A DNA stretch of 64,000 nucleotides, from contig NZ_FNHB01000005.1 of assembly GCF_900104455.1 (NCBI RefSeq), positions 1 to 64,000 of the forward strand, read 5' to 3'. The notes beneath the pieces were generated by a model. That model ran no database searches, had not been told where the DNA came from, and saw only the letters and a list, made by a program, of their open reading frames with translations. A program made the position numbers and the translations under genes. Shown one piece after another: positions 17,213-26,654 of this stretch. Each line of letters begins with the position of its first letter. The first letter of the stretch is position 1. The stretch comes from Dendrosporobacter quercicolus (GTDB lineage Bacteria > Bacillota > Negativicutes > DSM-1736 > Dendrosporobacteraceae).

Positions 17213-18503
17213 CCATAAAACAGCTCCTGTTGAAGTTCGGGAATGTTTTTCGTTTTCCGAGGAGCAAGTAAAGGCTGCCCTGTGGCATGTACGGGAATGT
17301 GACGGCATGAATGAATGTGTCATTCTGTCCACTTGCAACCGTACCGAAATGTATGCAGCAGTTGATGATGCGGAAGAAGCTATGCCGGTGATGCAGAAGT
17401 TTTTGGAGCAAATGGCGGCCAATCAGCAGGAAGCGGCGGATTTTTTATTTTTTTATAGTGATGTGGAATGTATCAGACACCTGTTTATGGTTTCTTCCAG
17501 CCTGGATTCTTTAGTGATCGGCGAAGGACAGATTCTCAGTCAGGTGAAAAAAGCCTATTCTATCGCCCGTGATGTAGGTACGACCAGTACGGTTCTGAAT
17601 ACTTTATTCCACCGGGCAATTGCTGTGGGTAAAAAGGTGAGAACTGAAACGAGAATTGCATTCAGCGCTGTGTCGGTAAGCTATGCGGCGGTTGAATTAG
17701 CAAAAAATATTTTCGGCGATTTATCCAAATCCAATGTATTATTATTAGGCGCCGGACAAATGGGTGAATTAACGGCCAGACATCTGGTTGATAACGGGGT
17801 GGAAACGGTTTTTGTATCCAACCGCAAATATGACCGCGCAGTAAAGTTAGCGGAAAAGTTTCAGGGGATAGCCGTACCTTTTGAGCATTTTATGAAATGC
17901 GCAGCCAAGGCTGATATTGTCATAACCTCAACCGGTGCGCCGCATTATATTATCAGGGCCTGGGACGTGGCTCACCTGATGCCCAAACGCAATGGCAAGC
18001 CGATTGTATTGATTGATATTGCAGTACCGCGTGATGTGGAGCCTGAGGTAGCGGCCATTAACGGGGTCAGCTTATACAATATTGATGATCTGGAAGCTGT
18101 TGTTGAGTCGAATATCCGGCTGCGGGAGCAGGAGGCCGAACTGGCCGAGCAGATTATTGATACGGAAATAAGTGAATTAGTACACAAGTTTCGCTATCTG
18201 TCCTTTCGTCCGGTGATGGCGCTGCTGGCTGATAAAGCCGAACGGATACGGCTTCGTGAACTTAAGCGGGCTTTGGCTAAGCTGCCTGATATTTCTTCAG
18301 AGCAACGTAAAGTGATGGAAAGCCTGTCGAAAATGATTGTGCGCAAACTATTACGTGATCCGATGGTTCGCATTAACGAAGCAGCCGGCACGGATAATGA
18401 GCAGTTTTATATTGACGCAATCGGCAAATTATTTAAACTTGACGCGTTAGGAGAGAGCAGAAAAAGTGAAAGAAAAATTGGTTATCGGTACGCGCGGCAG
18501 TAA
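17187..18503 (+). CDS. hemA: Glutamyl-tRNA reductase
   Basis: Product of 438 aa. It reduces glutamyl-tRNA(Glu) to glutamate-1-semialdehyde with NADPH, the first committed step of C5-pathway tetrapyrrole synthesis. Seen in the sequence are the N-terminal VVLGLNHKTAPVEVRE, the catalytic Cys in LSTCNRTE (about residue 50), the GEGQILSQVKKAY segment, the NADPH-binding LLGAGQMGELTARHL (about 190-204) and a C-terminal dimerisation helix. The ATG at 17187 is chosen over an in-frame ATG at 17163 because the family starts with MQLVVLG and GGAGG lies at 17170. Overlaps with both neighbours show tight co-translation. Confidence 0.95.
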   Translation: MQLVVLGLNHKTAPVEVRECFSFSEEQVKAALWHVRECDGMNECVILSTCNRTEMYAAVDDAEEAMPVMQKFLEQMAANQQEAADFLFFYSDVECIRHLFMVSSSLDSLVIGEGQILSQVKKAYSIARDVGTTSTVLNTLFHRAIAVGKKVRTETRIAFSAVSVSYAAVELAKNIFGDLSKSNVLLLGAGQMGELTARHLVDNGVETVFVSNRKYDRAVKLAEKFQGIAVPFEHFMKCAAKADIVITSTGAPHYIIRAWDVAHLMPKRNGKPIVLIDIAVPRDVEPEVAAINGVSLYNIDDLEAVVESNIRLREQEAELAEQIIDTEISELVHKFRYLSFRPVMALLADKAERIRLRELKRALAKLPDISSEQRKVMESLSKMIVRKLLRDPMVRINEAAGTDNEQFYIDAIGKLFKLDALGESRKSERKIGYRYARQ

Positions 18504-19395
18504 GTTAGCCTTATGGCAGGCCCATTATATTGCTGATTGTTTACGGAGCCGGTATGCCGGCCTGGAGGTTAGCTTACAGCGGGTGGTGACGACCGGCGAC
18601 AAAATTCTGGATGTGCCGCTGGCCAGAATTGGCGGCAAGGGCTTATTTACGAAAGAACTGGAGACGTCGATGCTGGCGGGTGAAATTGATCTGGCTGTGC
18701 ACAGCATGAAAGATATGCCGACCGAGTTGCCTGAAGGGCTGATCCTGGCTGCAGTTACTGAACGGACTGATGCCGGCGATGCCCTGATCAGTCCGCAATA
18801 TAAGTCGGTGGAGGCCTTGCCGCCCGGAGCCAGAGTGGGCACTTCCAGCCTGCGCAGAAAAGCCCAGCTCTTGCACTACCGGCCGGATTTAATTATCAGT
18901 GATTTGCGGGGTAATCTCGATACCAGGCTGAATAAGCTGGAAACCGAGCAGCTTGATGCCATTGTGCTGGCAGTAGCCGGTTTAAAGCGGCTGGGCTGGC
19001 AGGACCGGATTACCCAGATTTTACCGACCAGGCTCTGTTTGCCGGCAGTAGGCCAGGGGGCCCTGGCGATTGAAACCCGCAGTGGCGACCACACTGTGCG
19101 GGTAATGCTGGAATTTTTGGATGATGCTAAAACCCGGGCCGCCGTTACCGCCGAGCGGGCTTTTTTGCGGGAAGTGGAGGGAGGCTGCCAGGTGCCGGTA
19201 GGGGTCTATGGCACAGTTGAGCAGCAGGCTGTACGGGTTGAGGCAGTTATCTTAACGGTTGACGGTACAACCGCGGTGCGGGATTCTATTTGTGGCGATG
19301 AGCGGCAAGCCGCTGCTTTAGGCCAGGCGCTGGCTAAGCGGATGCTTGACGCCGGCGGCAGGGAAATTATGGCCGGTCTGGCGGGTGTAAGTTAA
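18466..19395 (+). CDS. hemC: Porphobilinogen deaminase (hydroxymethylbilane synthase)
   Basis: Product of 309 aa. It polymerises four porphobilinogens into hydroxymethylbilane. The N-terminal IGTRGSKLALWQA, the GKGLFTKELE segment, the LAVHSMKDMPTELP loop and the cofactor-binding cysteine in EGGCQVPVGVYG (about residue 243) are all present. It starts at GTG 18466, inside the last 38 nt of hemA, with AGGAGAG 10 nt before. Length is normal for the family. Confidence 0.96.
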   Translation: MKEKLVIGTRGSKLALWQAHYIADCLRSRYAGLEVSLQRVVTTGDKILDVPLARIGGKGLFTKELETSMLAGEIDLAVHSMKDMPTELPEGLILAAVTERTDAGDALISPQYKSVEALPPGARVGTSSLRRKAQLLHYRPDLIISDLRGNLDTRLNKLETEQLDAIVLAVAGLKRLGWQDRITQILPTRLCLPAVGQGALAIETRSGDHTVRVMLEFLDDAKTRAAVTAERAFLREVEGGCQVPVGVYGTVEQQAVRVEAVILTVDGTTAVRDSICGDERQAAALGQALAKRMLDAGGREIMAGLAGVS

Positions 19396-19476
19396 TTTTA
19401 GCCGTCTGCTTGCAGCGGCTTTGCCAAAGCCTGGCGCAAGCCGGGTTGATAATAGCGTTCATATAGGGGGATACGT

Positions 19477-20997
19477 ATGCAAGGCATGGTATATCTGGTG
19501 GGAGCCGGTCCCGGTGACTATAAGCTGATTAGTGTAAAAGCTATGGAATACATCAAGCAGGCGGATACAATTGTATATGACCGTCTGGCCGATGACCGGC
19601 TGCTGGCTTATGCCCGGCCGGAAGCGGAGCTGATTTACGTCGGCAAGGCTTCAAGCGCCCATACGATGGGCCAGCAAGAGATTAACCAATTGCTGGTGGA
19701 TCAGGCCCGGGCGGGGAAAACAGTGGTCCGGTTAAAAGGGGGTGACCCTTTTGTGTTTGGCCGTGGCGGTGAAGAAGCGCTTGCACTGGTGGAAAACGGT
19801 CTGCCGTTTGAAATCGTACCAGGCATTACCTCGGCTGTTTCCGTACCGGCTTACGCCGGCATTCCGGTAACTCATCGCGGAATAGCGGTCTCTTTTGCCG
19901 TGGTTACCGGCCATGAGGATCCGGCCAAAGCTGAGTCCGGTATTCAATGGGATAAGCTGGCTACTGCAGTTGATACACTGGTATTTTTAATGGGTGTGGA
20001 AAACCTGCCCCATATTACGGACAGGCTGATTGCTCACGGCCGCCCGGCCACTACACCGGCAGCGGTCATCCGCTGGGGCACCAAGCCGGAGCAGCGGGTA
20101 TTGGTCACTACAGTTGGCCAGGCAGCGCAGGCTGTGGCCGAGCAGGGTTTTAAGCCGCCGGCTATTTTTGTTGTCGGCGAGGTTGTCCGGCTGCGCTCGC
20201 AACTGGCCTGGTTTGATCAGAAGCCGCTGTTTGGAAAAACGGTGCTGGTGACCAGAGCGAGGGAACAGGCCAGTATACTAACAGGCAGGCTGGAGGCGTT
20301 GGGCGCCCGGTGCATTGAAGCGCCGGCCATAAAAATTGTCCCTATGCCCCAATATGCTGAACTGGATGCGGCAATTGAGGCGTTAGCCGATTTTGACTGG
20401 CTGGTTTTGACCAGTGTGAACGGGGTTGACCATTTTTTTGCCCGCCTGGCTCAAACCGGACGCGATACGAGGGCTTTGGGCGGCGTTAAGGTTGCCGCGA
20501 TTGGCGTTCAAACAGCTCAACGGCTGAAACGTTTTGGGATAACCGCCGATATAGTTCCGGCTGAATTTAGAGCGGAGGGAATCATTGAAGCCCTGCAGGG
20601 CAAAATAACCGCGAACATGAAGATATTAATTCCCCGGGCCCTGGTTGCCAGGGATGTTTTACCGCAAAAGTTAACCGAGATGGGCGCTGCGGTTTCGGTT
20701 GCGCCTGTTTATCAAACGGTTCAAGCTGATACCGACGGACCGCTGCTGGCTCAAAAAATTGATGCCGGCGCAATTGATTTGATTACTTTTACCAGTTCCT
20801 CGACTGTGATCAATCTGTTGGGTTTACTGGGAGAAAACGGCGCTGAATTAATTAATAAGGCAAAAGTTGCCTGCATTGGGCCAATTACCGCCGGTACTTG
20901 TCTCGAACATGGCATAGAGCCTGATATCATTGCTGAAGAGTATACTGTCGGCGGGTTAGTGCAGGCAATCCTAAACGGTGAGGGGGAAGGGCAATGA
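19477..20997 (+). CDS. cobA-hemD: Uroporphyrinogen-III C-methyltransferase / uroporphyrinogen-III synthase fusion
   Basis: Product of 506 aa in two parts. Residues about 1-245 are a SUMT (CobA) domain with [35 protein letters not shown] and [20 protein letters not shown], which methylates uroporphyrinogen III to precorrin-2. Residues about 250-506 are a HemD domain ([17 protein letters not shown] and, near the end, [16 protein letters not shown]), which closes hydroxymethylbilane to uroporphyrinogen III. The fusion places the siroheme/B12 branch enzyme on the enzyme that makes its substrate and is common in Firmicutes. The ATG follows TAGGGGGATACGT. An 81-nt gap separates it from hemC without a clear terminator. 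Confidence 0.95.
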   Translation: MQGMVYLVGAGPGDYKLISVKAMEYIKQADTIVYDRLADDRLLAYARPEAELIYVGKASSAHTMGQQEINQLLVDQARAGKTVVRLKGGDPFVFGRGGEEALALVENGLPFEIVPGITSAVSVPAYAGIPVTHRGIAVSFAVVTGHEDPAKAESGIQWDKLATAVDTLVFLMGVENLPHITDRLIAHGRPATTPAAVIRWGTKPEQRVLVTTVGQAAQAVAEQGFKPPAIFVVGEVVRLRSQLAWFDQKPLFGKTVLVTRAREQASILTGRLEALGARCIEAPAIKIVPMPQYAELDAAIEALADFDWLVLTSVNGVDHFFARLAQTGRDTRALGGVKVAAIGVQTAQRLKRFGITADIVPAEFRAEGIIEALQGKITANMKILIPRALVARDVLPQKLTEMGAAVSVAPVYQTVQADTDGPLLAQKIDAGAIDLITFTSSSTVINLLGLLGENGAELINKAKVACIGPITAGTCLEHGIEPDIIAEEYTVGGLVQAILNGEGEGQ

Positions 20998-21965
20998 CTG
21001 CTCCGCTGATCAGACCCCGGCGGCTGCGGGTATCCGCCGGGGTGCGAAGCTTAGTAAGAGAAACCGTCCTGACAGCCAGGGATTTAGTCTATCCGCTGTT
21101 TGTTGTGCCAGGCGTAAAGGTTAAGACGGAAATTGCCTCATTACCGGGCGCCTATCATTTTTCGGTTGATCTTGCGGTGGCCGCGGCGCGTGAAGCTTAT
21201 GAACTGGGTATTCCGGCGGTTTTGGTTTTTGGGTTGCCGGAATACAAAGATGCCCGGGGCTCGAGCGCCTGGGATGCCGGCAGCCCGGTTCAGCAGGCAA
21301 TTAAGGCAATCAAGGCAGCGCTGCCGGAACTGGTGGTCATTAGTGATGTTTGTTTGTGCCAGTATACGGATCACGGGCATTGCGGGCTGCTGACCGGTCA
21401 GTTGGTTGAGAATGACGCAACGCTGGCTGTATTGGCCAAAGTTGCGGTAAGTCATGCGGCGGCGGGCGCTGATATGGTTGCGCCATCGGATATGATGGAC
21501 GGCCGGGTTGCCGCTATTAGAGAGGCCCTGGATATGAATGACTACCAAGATGTTGCGGTGATGTCCTATGCCGTTAAATATGCGTCAGCCTATTATGGCC
21601 CTTTCCGGGATGCGGCTGATTCGGCGCCGCAGTTTGGCGATCGGCATTCTTATCAGATGGACCCGGCGAATGCAAGGGAAGCTTTAAAAGAAGCTGCCCT
21701 GGACATTGACGAAGGGGCCGATCTTATTATCGTAAAACCGGCGCTGGCCTATCTTGATATCGTTCGCAGCGTTAAAGACAATACCAGGGTGCCTGTGGCC
21801 GCCTATAATGTCAGCGGCGAATATGCCATGGTTAAGGCTGCCGCCGCCAACGGGTGGATTGATGAACAGAGGACTGTCCTGGAAACGCTGACCGGCATGA
21901 AGCGAGCCGGCGCTGACATCATTATTACTTATCACGCCTTGGATGCAGCGCGGTGGTTAAAGTAA
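20994..21965 (+). CDS. hemB: Porphobilinogen synthase (delta-aminolevulinate dehydratase)
   Basis: Product of 323 aa. It condenses two 5-aminolevulinates to porphobilinogen. The zinc-type cysteine loop [14 protein letters not shown] (about residues 119-132) is intact, so this is the Zn-dependent form. The two Schiff-base lysines lie in [19 protein letters not shown] (about 192-210) and in the [13 protein letters not shown] region. Its ATG overlaps the stop of cobA-hemD (ATGA), which implies translational coupling. Confidence 0.96.
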   Translation: MTAPLIRPRRLRVSAGVRSLVRETVLTARDLVYPLFVVPGVKVKTEIASLPGAYHFSVDLAVAAAREAYELGIPAVLVFGLPEYKDARGSSAWDAGSPVQQAIKAIKAALPELVVISDVCLCQYTDHGHCGLLTGQLVENDATLAVLAKVAVSHAAAGADMVAPSDMMDGRVAAIREALDMNDYQDVAVMSYAVKYASAYYGPFRDAADSAPQFGDRHSYQMDPANAREALKEAALDIDEGADLIIVKPALAYLDIVRSVKDNTRVPVAAYNVSGEYAMVKAAAANGWIDEQRTVLETLTGMKRAGADIIITYHALDAARWLK

Positions 21966-21990
21966 GGCAAAGTACTGGAGGTTGGCAGAG

Positions 21991-23322
21991 ATGAGTGTAA
22001 AGCATGAACAGTCGGCGCGGGCTTTCCGTGAAGCTAAAAATTTTATTCCCGGCGGCGTTAACAGTCCGGTGCGTTCATTCGGCGCGGTGGGCGGCGTACC
22101 GCCATTTATCGCCAGAGCCGCCGGCAGCAAAATTATTGATATTGATGGCAATGAATATATTGACTATGTCGGTTCCTGGGGACCGATGATTCTGGGGCAT
22201 GCGTATCCGGCGGTAACGGAAGCTTTGCAGCAGGCCGTCCTGAACGGCACCAGTTATGGCGCGCCGACTCTGCTGGAAACCGAACTGGCCAAACTGATTA
22301 ATGAATTGATGCCTTCAATGGAGCTGGTCCGGATGGTAAATTCGGGAACAGAGGCTACCATGAGCGCGCTTCGGCTGGCGAGGGCCTTTACCGGACGCAA
22401 TAAGATCCTGAAGTTTGTCGGCTGCTATCATGGCCATCATGACAGTTTGCTGGTCAAGGCCGGATCGGGGGCCGCCACACTGGGGATTCCCAACAGCCCG
22501 GGCGTGCCGGACAGTATCGCCGGCAATACCCTTACTGTCGCTTATAATGATATTACTGAACTGCGCAGTGTTTTTGCCGAAATGGGTCAGGACATCGCAG
22601 CGGTGATTATTGAGCCTGTGGCCGGTAATATGGGGCTGGTTTTACCGAAACAGGGTTATCTGGGCGCGGTACGGCAGCTTACTGAGCAATATGGAGCGCT
22701 GCTTATTTTTGATGAGGTCATGTGCGGTTTCCGGGTGGCGCTGGGCGGCGCCCAGTCGGTATACGGCGTAAAGCCTGATTTGACCTGCCTTGGCAAAGTG
22801 ATTGGCGGAGGTTTGCCGGTGGCGGCCTATGGCGGACGGCGTGATATTATGGAACATATTGCACCGGCCGGCGCTGTGTATCAGGCCGGGACGCTGAGCG
22901 GCAACCCGCTGGCCATGACCGCCGGAATTGTCACCCTGAAGCTGATTTCACAGATTCCTGAAACACCGCGGCAGCCGGATTTTTTCCATAAACTGACGGC
23001 AAAAACCAAGCAGCTTTGCCAGGGATTGCAGGCTCAGGCCGCGAAGTTTGAGCTTAAGCTGCAATTTCATCAGGCCGGTTCAATGTTTGGCCTGTTTTTT
23101 AGCGACAAAGCGGTTGATGATTATGACAGCGCCAAACAGTCCGATGCCGGCGCATTTAATACCTATTTTCACGCCATGCTGGAACAGGGCGTTTATCTGG
23201 CTCCTTCCCAGTTTGAAGCGTCATTTATGTCGGCGGCGCATACGGATGAAGATATTGCAGCTACCATTGCGGCCAGCGCCATCGCTTTTGCCAGGGTCGC
23301 CGACTACTATAAAGCAAAATAA
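21991..23322 (+). CDS. hemL: Glutamate-1-semialdehyde 2,1-aminomutase
   Basis: Product of 443 aa, a PLP-dependent class III aminotransferase fold that turns glutamate-1-semialdehyde (made by HemA) into 5-aminolevulinate. Seen are [18 protein letters not shown] near the start, [34 protein letters not shown], the Asp in [13 protein letters not shown] and the PLP lysine in [17 protein letters not shown] (about residue 270). The ATG at 21991 is used because TGGAGG at 21976-21981 is correctly spaced for it and touches the alternative TTG at 21982. It is the last gene of the tetrapyrrole operon. Confidence 0.96.
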   Translation: MSVKHEQSARAFREAKNFIPGGVNSPVRSFGAVGGVPPFIARAAGSKIIDIDGNEYIDYVGSWGPMILGHAYPAVTEALQQAVLNGTSYGAPTLLETELAKLINELMPSMELVRMVNSGTEATMSALRLARAFTGRNKILKFVGCYHGHHDSLLVKAGSGAATLGIPNSPGVPDSIAGNTLTVAYNDITELRSVFAEMGQDIAAVIIEPVAGNMGLVLPKQGYLGAVRQLTEQYGALLIFDEVMCGFRVALGGAQSVYGVKPDLTCLGKVIGGGLPVAAYGGRRDIMEHIAPAGAVYQAGTLSGNPLAMTAGIVTLKLISQIPETPRQPDFFHKLTAKTKQLCQGLQAQAAKFELKLQFHQAGSMFGLFFSDKAVDDYDSAKQSDAGAFNTYFHAMLEQGVYLAPSQFEASFMSAAHTDEDIAATIAASAIAFARVADYYKAK

Positions 23323-23327
23323 CGCTG

Positions 23328-23354
23328 AAAGCCTCCCGGCCGGGAGGCTTTTTA
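23328..23354 (+). terminator. Terminator of the tetrapyrrole operon
   Basis: Stem AAAGCCTCCCG/CGGGAGGCTTT with a minimal loop and trailing T run, 6 nt after the hemL stop. Confidence 0.9.
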
Positions 23355-23400
23355 AGAAGGGCAGTACCGGTTTAAGCGTAGGCAAGTACCGCCAGGAATA

Positions 23401-23432
23401 AAAAAATACCAGCGCGATAGCGTTGGTATTTC
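23401..23432 (-). terminator. Terminator for the minus-strand DUF4337 gene
   Basis: On the minus strand the stem AAATACCAACGC/GCGCTGGTATTT (one G-T pair, TATC loop) is followed by TTTTATT. It lies about 60 nt past the stop of the gene at 23494. Confidence 0.85.
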
Positions 23433-23493
23433 GCGGGAGCCCTTGCGTTCTTTGAGTAGTTTGCGGTTCATCTTTTGTGGCGGCGTTCTTCCG

Positions 23494-24024
23494 CTAGAGT
23501 GACCAGTAGAGGGCGTGGAGAAAAAACCAGATGCCGCCGATACCGCTGAACAGGCCGGCATACCAGTAGTAAAGGACTTTGTTGATGGAAGCCAGTGATG
23601 AGAGCAAAATACCAACCTGCAAAAACATCAGGGACTGACTAAAGCTGGTGCTGAGTTCCTGGGATTGGCCGCACTCGCTTTCCAGCATGCCGGCCTGATC
23701 GGCGATAAATTGTTTTTCCTGCTGATAGCGGGCGATGTTCTGATCATATTCGGCCAGTTTTTCTTGTACCAGTTCATCCGGCAGTCCCTGGTTGCCGGCT
23801 GTCAGCGCCAGTAAATCCCGTTGAAGCTGATAGGCGGTTTCTTTAATGCTTTTGGCCTGATAGTAGGACCACTGGTTGGCGGCCTGACTTTGGGCCAGCA
23901 CCATGCGATTGCCGTACGATGCAGCCTTAAACGCGGCCAGAGTGGCGCATACGGCCAGTACCAACGTGGTAATAGCGATAAGTACGGAGATTCTTTTATT
24001 CCACTGTTTGGCGGGCTGGTTCAT
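23494..24024 (-). CDS. DUF4337-like membrane protein
   Basis: Product of 176 aa. It has one TM helix near the N-terminus (ISVLIAITTLVLAVCATLAA, about residues 12-31), a helical middle rich in Gln/Lys/Glu (about 50-125) and two more hydrophobic segments near the C-terminus (SLMFLQVGILLSSLASI and YAGLFSGIGGIWFFL). The layout and the AANQWSYYQAKSIKE segment match the DUF4337 family, whose function is unknown. The ATG at 24024 has AGGAGGTGAAT before it; an upstream GTG overlaps that site. It is divergent from the Crp/Fnr gene and alone in its unit. Confidence 0.75.
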   Translation of the reverse strand: MNQPAKQWNKRISVLIAITTLVLAVCATLAAFKAASYGNRMVLAQSQAANQWSYYQAKSIKETAYQLQRDLLALTAGNQGLPDELVQEKLAEYDQNIARYQQEKQFIADQAGMLESECGQSQELSTSFSQSLMFLQVGILLSSLASINKVLYYWYAGLFSGIGGIWFFLHALYWSL

Positions 24025-24148
24025 ATTCACCTCCTGATTTGTCGCTGCTTACTGATAGTTTTAACAATTTAACAGGTTTTTAATGAAGGATTGGCTAATA
24101 GATAAATATTGTCAGAAGTATTTTGCTGCCGGGAGGAGGGTGACCAAC

Positions 24149-24844
24149 ATGCAGGAACCAGATGTCAAGGATATTCAATATCTAAAAAATGTACCGGTCT
24201 TTGGCAGTTTGCCTGAAGACCAATTGCTCCAGATCCACCGGCATACGATTGAACGCACGTATCGCAAAGGGACGGTTATTTTTTTGGAAGGCGACCCCGG
24301 GAAAGGGTTTCATTATGTTAAGCGCGGTAAAGTCAAAATTGTAAAAATGGCCGACGATGGCCGTGAACATATCATTAAAATTATGGGCGCCGGCGAGATC
24401 TTCGCCGAAGTGCTGCTATTTAACAATTGTCCTTATCCGGCTACGGCCATCGCAGTGGAAGAATCCTGTATTGGATTAATTAAGAATCTTGATCTGGAAA
24501 CGCTTATCTTAAAGAATAATGCCCTGGCCCTTCAGCTAATCAAGGCGCTTAGCCAGCGGTTATTGTACGCGCAGCAGAAAATTAAGAATCTAGCGCTGAA
24601 CGATGTTATGGCCCGGACGGCTGAAATCCTGCTGCGGCTGGCCAGTGAGCATGGGCGGCCCAAAGCCGGCGGTATTGAAATCAGCCTTGATTTATCGCGG
24701 CAGGATCTGGCAAGTTTGGTCGGCACAACCCGGGAGACCCTCACCAGAATGCTGAGCGCACTGAAAAGGGACGGCATTATCGATTTTACCGGCCAAAAGG
24801 TCAGCATTCTGGATGAGCCGGCCTTAAAGCGGCTGATATCATAA
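24149..24844 (+). CDS. Crp/Fnr family transcription regulator
   Basis: 231 aa from ATG 24149, which follows GGGAGGAGGGTGACCAAC; longer in-frame starts exist from 24083. A cyclic-nucleotide-binding fold covers about residues 10-125 (PVFGSLPEDQLLQIH, then the RKGTVIFLEGDPGKGFHYVKRGKVKI roll, shown here only by its ends). A long dimer helix follows, then a winged HTH with LSRQDLASLVGTTRETLTRM (about 188-207). It lacks the N-terminal cysteine cluster of oxygen-sensing FNR, and the cAMP-contacting residues are not evident, so the effector is unknown. It converges on the hybrid cluster protein gene; HcpR-type Crp/Fnr proteins control hcp in other anaerobes (inference here). Confidence 0.88.
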   Translation: MQEPDVKDIQYLKNVPVFGSLPEDQLLQIHRHTIERTYRKGTVIFLEGDPGKGFHYVKRGKVKIVKMADDGREHIIKIMGAGEIFAEVLLFNNCPYPATAIAVEESCIGLIKNLDLETLILKNNALALQLIKALSQRLLYAQQKIKNLALNDVMARTAEILLRLASEHGRPKAGGIEISLDLSRQDLASLVGTTRETLTRMLSALKRDGIIDFTGQKVSILDEPALKRLIS

Positions 24845-24914
24845 GCAGGTCAACGCACAAGGGCGTCTTTTACATGCTTTTGCATGAAAAGGCGTCCTTT
24901 GTGCGTTGACCTGC
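24845..24914. repeat. Long inverted repeat between convergent genes, likely bidirectional terminator
   Basis: Arms of about 33 nt (24845-24878 and 24882-24914) begin and end with GCAGGTCAACGCACAA and its complement. They are interrupted by a few mismatches and close on TGC-TTTT-GCA. It starts 1 nt past the regulator stop and ends 32 nt from the hcp stop. It shares the TGC-TTTT-GCA tip with the perfect hairpin at 32375-32432. Confidence 0.8.
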
Positions 24915-24945
24915 CAGGCTCTGCACTGTTTAAACCGGCTGTATT

Positions 24946-26244
24946 TTAGCCGAGAACGGCTTTGATATCTTCGTCAGCGGTGGAAATTGGCTGGAGTCCA
25001 AAGGTTTCGTTGAGTACCTGAAAGACGCCGGGGGAGACAAAAGCCGGAGCCGAAGGACCCAGGCGGATGTTTTTAATGCCAAGATGCAACAAGGTTAAGA
25101 GGATTGCCACCGCTTTTTGCTCATACCAGGAAAGAATGAGCGTCAGAGGCAGATCATTGACGCCGCATTGGAATGCTTCAGCCAGGGCCAGCGCCACCTG
25201 AATGCCGGAGTAGGCGTTGTTGCATTGTCCTAGGTCAATTAAACGGGGAATGCCGTCAATATCGCCCAGGTCAAGATGGTTAAAGCGATATTTGCCGCAG
25301 GCAAGGGTTAAAATTACGCAATCACGGGGCAGTTTTTCGACAAGCTCGGTGTAGTAGTTACGGCCGGGTTTGGCTCCGTCGCAGCCGCCGATCAGGAAGA
25401 AACGCTTAATTTTTCCGGCTTTAACGGCATCGACAATTTTATCGGCAATGCCCAGAATGGCATTGTGATGGAACCCGGTGGTCAGTGTGTAATCGCCGTC
25501 CTTATCAGGCAGTAACGGCAGCGCTTTGGCTGTGGCAATGACGTCGCTGAAGTCGCGGTCGGCGATATGCCGGGAGCCTTCCAGGCCGGTTACTGTACGG
25601 GTGAAAATCCGGTCGCTGTAAGTATTTTTATCGGTCAGCGGCATTACGCAATTGGTGGTTACGACAATTGCCCCGGGGAATTCCTCGAATTCTTTGCGCT
25701 GATTTTGCCACGCTGTACCGTAGTTGCCAACCAGGTGAGAATATTTTTTCAGGTTAGGATAGGCGTGGGCGGGCAGCATTTCACCATGCGTATAGACGTT
25801 AATACCGGTACCTTCGGTTTGCTGAAGCAGGGCTTCAAGATCGAGGAAGTCGTGGCCGGTAATTAAAATGCCATAGCCCTGTTTGGCGCCGGTAAATACC
25901 TTGGCCGGTCCAGGCTGCCCAAAGCGGGAAATGTGCGCATTGTCCAACAGCTGCATGACCCGCAGATTCATTTCGCCGCATTTCAAAACCATCTCAATAT
26001 GGCGCTGTAAATTGAAATTTACGTTGGTCAAAGTAAAAAATAGGGCATCATGCATAAAGGCGTCGACTTGTTCGTCGCGAACGCCCAGTTCACGGGCGTG
26101 GTGGGCATAGGCGGCAATTCCTTTTAAACCAAAAACCAGGGTATCCTGCAAGCTGGCGATATCTTCGTTTTTGCCGCAGACACCGACTTTGGTACAGCCG
26201 GTACCCCCGGCGGTCTGTTCACATTGATAGCAAAACATGCTCAT
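24946..26244 (-). CDS. hcp: Hybrid cluster protein (hydroxylamine/NO-detoxifying reductase), class III
   Basis: Product of 432 aa, shorter than the roughly 550-aa class I/II proteins and fitting class III, which lacks one three-helix bundle. The N-terminal cysteines FCYQCEQTAGGTGCTKVGVC hold the cubane Fe-S cluster. Ligands of the hybrid Fe-S-O cluster appear in FFLIGGCDGAKPGRNYYTEL, LTLACGKYRFN and LIDLGQCNNAYS, plus upstream His/Glu. Proposed roles are NO reduction/S-nitrosylation or hydroxylamine reduction under nitrosative stress. The ATG at 26244 follows AAGGAGGAACCATC. No hcr reductase gene is adjacent. Confidence 0.94.
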   Translation of the reverse strand: MSMFCYQCEQTAGGTGCTKVGVCGKNEDIASLQDTLVFGLKGIAAYAHHARELGVRDEQVDAFMHDALFFTLTNVNFNLQRHIEMVLKCGEMNLRVMQLLDNAHISRFGQPGPAKVFTGAKQGYGILITGHDFLDLEALLQQTEGTGINVYTHGEMLPAHAYPNLKKYSHLVGNYGTAWQNQRKEFEEFPGAIVVTTNCVMPLTDKNTYSDRIFTRTVTGLEGSRHIADRDFSDVIATAKALPLLPDKDGDYTLTTGFHHNAILGIADKIVDAVKAGKIKRFFLIGGCDGAKPGRNYYTELVEKLPRDCVILTLACGKYRFNHLDLGDIDGIPRLIDLGQCNNAYSGIQVALALAEAFQCGVNDLPLTLILSWYEQKAVAILLTLLHLGIKNIRLGPSAPAFVSPGVFQVLNETFGLQPISTADEDIKAVLG

Positions 26245-26324
26245 GATGGTTCCTCCTTGTATTCACTGGTAATTATGGTTTTATTATAGAGGAACAAACG
26301 GCAACTTGCTGTGATATGGGTCAC

Positions 26325-26352
26325 ACAAAAAACCATTCCTATACAGGAATGG
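26325..26352 (-). terminator. Terminator of the small gene at 26374
   Basis: On the minus strand CCATTCCT/AGGAATGG (8 bp, 4-nt loop) is followed by TTTTTTG. It lies 21 nt beyond the stop of the 54-residue gene. Confidence 0.85.
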
Positions 26353-26373
26353 CAGGATAACGGCGCCGCAGCA

Positions 26374-26538
26374 TTAATCTTGGAACTGAGCGGCTGCTTC
26401 AATTTCGATGAGTTCCACAACGTTGTCATAGGTTAGCGGCAGCCGGCTGGCCGCGTCAAAGTAAGCGTCGGCATAGGTAGCGCCTGTAACCAGGCTGCCG
26501 GTTTGTTTGCCGTCCAATAGCACCTTGTATGTTGGCAT
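26374..26538 (-). CDS. Small hypothetical protein, 54 residues
   Basis: A 54-codon frame: MPTYKVLLDGKQTGSLVTGA at the start, then TYADAYFDAASRLPLTYDNV and an acidic end. It has GGGAGGTG about 10 nt before its ATG and a good terminator 21 nt after its stop, so it is very likely a gene. The short beta-like start and helical middle do not match a family I know. It lies 117 nt downstream of the FtsA-like gene on the same strand and may be co-transcribed with it. Confidence 0.7.
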   Translation of the reverse strand: MPTYKVLLDGKQTGSLVTGATYADAYFDAASRLPLTYDNVVELIEIEAAAQFQD

Positions 26539-26654
26539 GGCGCTGAACACCTCCCTGTCACTAGTGTCTTGTCAGCTCTAAAACGGTAGGATAATGGCGG
26601 ATAAGGAACCATCACTTTGCGCTTCGTTATTAAGCTGCCCATAGTTGCAAGGAG

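Noticed and set aside
16544-23322. Transfer of the tetrapyrrole operon
   Set aside because: Gene order, overlaps and composition agree with the core genome of this group; nothing points to recent acquisition.
26433-26642. 69-codon minus-strand frame overlapping the 54-residue gene
   Set aside because: The overlapping 54-codon frame has the ribosome site and terminator; this one has neither.
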